Origin: UBA7312 sp002715345
GTDB taxonomy: Bacteria; Bacteroidota; Bacteroidia; Flavobacteriales; UBA7312
Direction: 5' to 3'
Assembly (NCBI GenBank): GCA_964009845.1
Contig: CAXGIQ010000061.1
Span: 1 to 8,324 of the forward strand
Length of the DNA: 8,324 bases
Shown here: one piece after another, positions 6,262 through 8,324 of the stretch
Numbering within the stretch: the first letter of the stretch is position 1
Layout of the letters: every line of letters begins with the position of its first letter
The notes under the pieces: model-generated
What the model was told of the DNA's origin: nothing
Databases searched by the model: none
Seen by the model: the letters and a program-made list of their open reading frames with translations, nothing else
Translations under genes and position numbers: made by a program

Positions 6262-7080
6262 ATGATAAAGCAACTAAAAAAAACCATTGAGGAAGCTTGG
6301 GAAATCCGAGCATTGCTAGAAAGCCCTTCTACTCAAGAAGCTATTCGTTCCGTAATAGAAGAGTTAGATAAAGGTCGTTTACGTGTAGCCGAACCTAAAG
6401 CAAACAACTGGCAAGTAAACGATTGGATAAAAAAGGCTGTTATTCTTTACTTTCCTATTCAAAAAATGGAAACTTTAGAGGCGGGACCAATGGAGTTTCA
6501 TGATAAGATGAAACTGAAAAGTAATTACTCAGACTTAGGTGTCCGTATTGTTCCTCATGCAGTAGCACGCTATGGAGCTTTCCTAGCAAGTGGCGTTATC
6601 ATGATGCCTTCTTATGTCAATATTGGTGCGTATATTGATAGTGGAACCATGGTTGACACTTGGGCTACTGTTGGCTCTTGCGCTCAAATTGGAAAAAATG
6701 TACACTTAAGTGGGGGTGTAGGGATTGGTGGTGTTTTAGAACCTATACAGGCGGCTCCCGTTGTAATTGAAGATGATTCTTTTATTGGTTCTCGTTGCAT
6801 TGTGGTAGAAGGAGTTAGAGTAGAAAAAGAGGCTGTTTTAGGTGCCAATGTAGTGCTAACCGCCTCCACTAAAATTATTGATATTACAGCAGAAAAACCT
6901 GTAGAATACAAGGGGATTGTCCCAAGCAGATCAGTTGTTATTCCAGGAACATACCCTAAAGAGTTTCCAAGCGGAGAATACGGAGTACCTTGTGCGCTTA
7001 TCATTGGAAAGCGAAAAGAAAGTACAGATAAAAAAACCTCTCTCAATAATGCTTTACGCGAATATAATGTAGCGGTATAA
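6262..7080 (+). CDS. dapD: 2,3,4,5-tetrahydropyridine-2,6-dicarboxylate N-succinyltransferase
   Basis: DapD transfers succinyl from succinyl-CoA to tetrahydrodipicolinate in the succinylase branch of diaminopimelate/lysine synthesis, feeding peptidoglycan and protein. The product is 272 residues, close to the E. coli enzyme (274). An N-terminal helical domain (MIKQLKKTIEEAWEIRALLE) is followed by a left-handed parallel beta-helix with hexapeptide repeats from about residue 97 to 200. Its signature stretches include VPHAVARYGAFLASGV, YIDSGTMVDTWATVGSCAQIG (124-144), GGVGIGGVLEPIQAAPVVIE (151-170) and SFIGSRC (173-179). The C-terminal part, with VVIPGTYP and CALIIGK, is also typical. I chose ATG 6262 over the longer reading from TTG 6220. 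The extra 14 residues do not resemble DapD, the length becomes normal, and the promoter lies inside the longer version. It leads the rightward unit and is 2 nt from the next gene. Confidence 0.95.
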   Translation: MIKQLKKTIEEAWEIRALLESPSTQEAIRSVIEELDKGRLRVAEPKANNWQVNDWIKKAVILYFPIQKMETLEAGPMEFHDKMKLKSNYSDLGVRIVPHAVARYGAFLASGVIMMPSYVNIGAYIDSGTMVDTWATVGSCAQIGKNVHLSGGVGIGGVLEPIQAAPVVIEDDSFIGSRCIVVEGVRVEKEAVLGANVVLTASTKIIDITAEKPVEYKGIVPSRSVVIPGTYPKEFPSGEYGVPCALIIGKRKESTDKKTSLNNALREYNVAV

Positions 7081-7082
7081 AT

Positions 7083-7838
7083 ATGATCAAATTCACCGCA
7101 GTTATACCAACAGGAAATGAAGAGCACAATATCCATGATGTGTTAGAATCGGTTAGTTTCGCTGATGAAATAATGGTTGTTGATTCATTTAGCACAGATA
7201 AGACTGTTGAAATTGCCAAACAACACACTGATTTTATTATTCAAAGAGAATATGAAAACTCAGCATCTCAAAAAAACTGGGCGATACCACAAGCTACTCA
7301 TGATTGGGTTTTATTAGTAGATGCTGATGAAAGAGTTACAAAAGAACTTAAAGAAGAAATTCAAGATATTTTAAAGTCTAATCCTAAAAAAGATGGTTAT
7401 TGGATTTACCGCAACAATCATTTTATGGGTAAGAAGATAAAATATAGCGGTTGGCAAGGGGATAAAGTCATTCGGTTATTCGACAGGAGAAAATGTAAAT
7501 ATGAACAAAAGCATGTTCATGCAGAAATAATAAGTACTGGTGATATTGGGATTTTGAAAAACAAATTATCACACAACACCTATGTTAGCTTTGATGACTT
7601 CTCAAATAAGCTAGATCGTTATGCTTGGTGGCAAGCTAAAGACTATGAGAAAAGAGTAAAACGAATTACTTTTTTCCATCTGATTATCAAGCCATTTTTT
7701 AGGTTTTTCAAAAACTACTTTATTCAGTTAGGATTTTTAGATGGCATGCCTGGTTTTATCATCGCATATATGCAATCTTATGGTGTAATGACTCGCTATT
7801 TTAAACTTTGGATGATTAGAAATGGAATCAAAAAGTAG
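7083..7838 (+). CDS. Family 2 glycosyltransferase, WaaE/KdtX-like (LPS core type)
   Basis: A 251-residue GT-A glycosyltransferase. It begins FTAVIPTGNEEHNIHDVLESV (4-24), followed by MVVDSFSTDKTVEIA (31-45) with the nucleotide-binding Asp34, SASQKNWAIPQA (60-71) and VLLVDADERVTKEL (76-89) with the DAD metal site at 80-82. The pattern VDSFSTD...QKNWA...DADER is characteristic of WaaE/KdtX relatives, which add glucose or heptose to the lipopolysaccharide inner core in Proteobacteria; in Bacteroidota the acceptor is unproven. The C-terminal third is rich in aromatic and basic residues (FFHLIIKPFFRFFKNYF, 197-213), suggesting membrane association rather than a spanning helix. Position 10 of the VIPT-x-NEE motif is Gly where Tyr or Phe is more common. 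The ATG lies 2 nt after the dapD stop, and the last 17 nt are shared with the next gene. Confidence 0.88.
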   Translation: MIKFTAVIPTGNEEHNIHDVLESVSFADEIMVVDSFSTDKTVEIAKQHTDFIIQREYENSASQKNWAIPQATHDWVLLVDADERVTKELKEEIQDILKSNPKKDGYWIYRNNHFMGKKIKYSGWQGDKVIRLFDRRKCKYEQKHVHAEIISTGDIGILKNKLSHNTYVSFDDFSNKLDRYAWWQAKDYEKRVKRITFFHLIIKPFFRFFKNYFIQLGFLDGMPGFIIAYMQSYGVMTRYFKLWMIRNGIKK

Positions 7839-8324
7839 TGAACATACCGAAACCCAACAAGCACTAAGTGTATTAAGAGAAGGAGGAATCATACTTTACC
7901 CTACCGATACTGTATGGGGAATTGGTTGTGATGCTAGCAATGCAGAAGCAGTCAAAAAAGTTTATGACTTAAAAAATAGACTTGACTCAAAAGCACTTAT
8001 TACACTAGTTGCTTCCGAAGTAATGCTCGAAAGAACAGTAATTGACATGCCTGACATAGCCTGGGATTTAATCGATGCTGCTGAAAAACCACTCACTATT
8101 ATTTTTCAAGAAGTAAAAGGTATAGCGCACAATGCAATTGCTGAAGACGGCTCTTGTGCCATCCGTTTGCCAAAAGATAATTTCTGCCAACAACTTATAC
8201 AAAGATTCGGAAAACCACTCATTTCTACCTCAGCTAACACCAGTGGAATTCCGACTCCTCAGTCCTTTCAGGATATTGAACCATCTATTTTGAGTGGCGT
8301 AGATTATGTGGTAAATTTGCGCCA
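7822..8324 (+). CDS. Sua5/YciO/YrdC-family L-threonylcarbamoyladenylate synthase, 3' end outside window
   Basis: The frame is open from ATG 7822 to the right edge, giving 167 codons plus two bases. The product matches the YrdC fold: GGIILYPTDTVWGIGCDA (21-38), the nucleotide-binding KNR (51-53), SCAIRLPKD (111-119) and PLISTSANTSG (132-142). These enzymes make threonylcarbamoyl-AMP from threonine, bicarbonate and ATP, the first step of the t6A37 modification of tRNAs that read ANN codons. Bacterial single-domain versions are about 185-210 residues, so most of the domain is present; whether a Sua5-type C-terminal extension follows cannot be seen. An in-frame TGA at 7813-7815 lies three codons before the ATG, making 7822 the first possible start, and the conserved domain begins about 15 residues in. 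It starts 17 nt before the stop of the glycosyltransferase gene, indicating co-transcription and probable coupled translation. Confidence 0.93.
   Translation, partial: MESKSSEHTETQQALSVLREGGIILYPTDTVWGIGCDASNAEAVKKVYDLKNRLDSKALITLVASEVMLERTVIDMPDIAWDLIDAAEKPLTIIFQEVKGIAHNAIAEDGSCAIRLPKDNFCQQLIQRFGKPLISTSANTSGIPTPQSFQDIEPSILSGVDYVVNLR

Noticed and set aside
6684..7136. 150-codon minus-strand open frame across dapD and the start of the next gene
   Set aside because: It is antisense to the DapD beta-helix repeats and its product has no family features; the regular hexapeptide coding explains the open frame.
1..8324. CRISPR arrays, insertion sequences, tRNA genes, phage or toxin-antitoxin genes
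   Set aside because: No regularly spaced repeats, terminal inverted repeats, transposase motifs or tRNA-like cloverleaf were seen; nearly all of the window is filled by the eight genes described.

Overview
The window comes from an AT-rich genome, most likely of a member of the Bacteroidota and probably Flavobacteriales. Three things point there. Start codons are mostly preceded by A-rich stretches rather than Shine-Dalgarno sequences. The promoters match the Bacteroidota -7 consensus TAnnTTTG. The gene content includes a DUF4199 membrane protein, a GH109/NagA-like dinucleotide-dependent glycosidase homologue and Bacteroidota-type glycosyltransferases. All eight genes look intact apart from two cut by the window edges. 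I see no transposon, CRISPR array, tRNA or rRNA gene, or phage gene.

Left part (1-3591, + strand): the 3' end of a Cys/Met-metabolism PLP enzyme (1-686) is followed by a strong hairpin terminator (703-729). A new transcription unit then begins, with an NhaC-type antiporter (786-2219) overlapping by 8 nt an exported GH109-like Gfo/Idh/MocA oxidoreductase (2212-3591).

Middle part (3584-6174, - strand): a compact three-gene operon, read right to left. It holds a DUF4199 four-helix membrane protein, a polyprenyl-phosphate-type GT2 with two C-terminal membrane helices, and a GT4-like glycosyltransferase with a GTG start. Gene junctions are 0 nt (TAAATG) and a 1-nt overlap (TAGTG). The last gene converges on the GH109-like gene with an 8-bp 3' overlap.

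Right part (6262-8324, + strand): an 87-nt divergent intergenic region (6175-6261) carries one good -7 promoter element for each strand. It leads into dapD (lysine/diaminopimelate synthesis), a WaaE/KdtX-like GT2, and a Sua5/YciO/YrdC threonylcarbamoyl-AMP synthase cut by the window end. The spacings are 2 nt and a 17-nt overlap.

Together the genes cover housekeeping metabolism (DapD, Sua5, the PLP enzyme), envelope glycan assembly (three glycosyltransferases plus DUF4199), and one unit that pairs ion or solute antiport with a probable glycan-processing enzyme. I do not see a convincing new defence or mobile system. The points most worth a second look are the antiporter/GH109 coupling, the DUF4199-GT2-GT4 cassette, the possibly leaderless dapD mRNA and the non-canonical GT4 donor-site motif.
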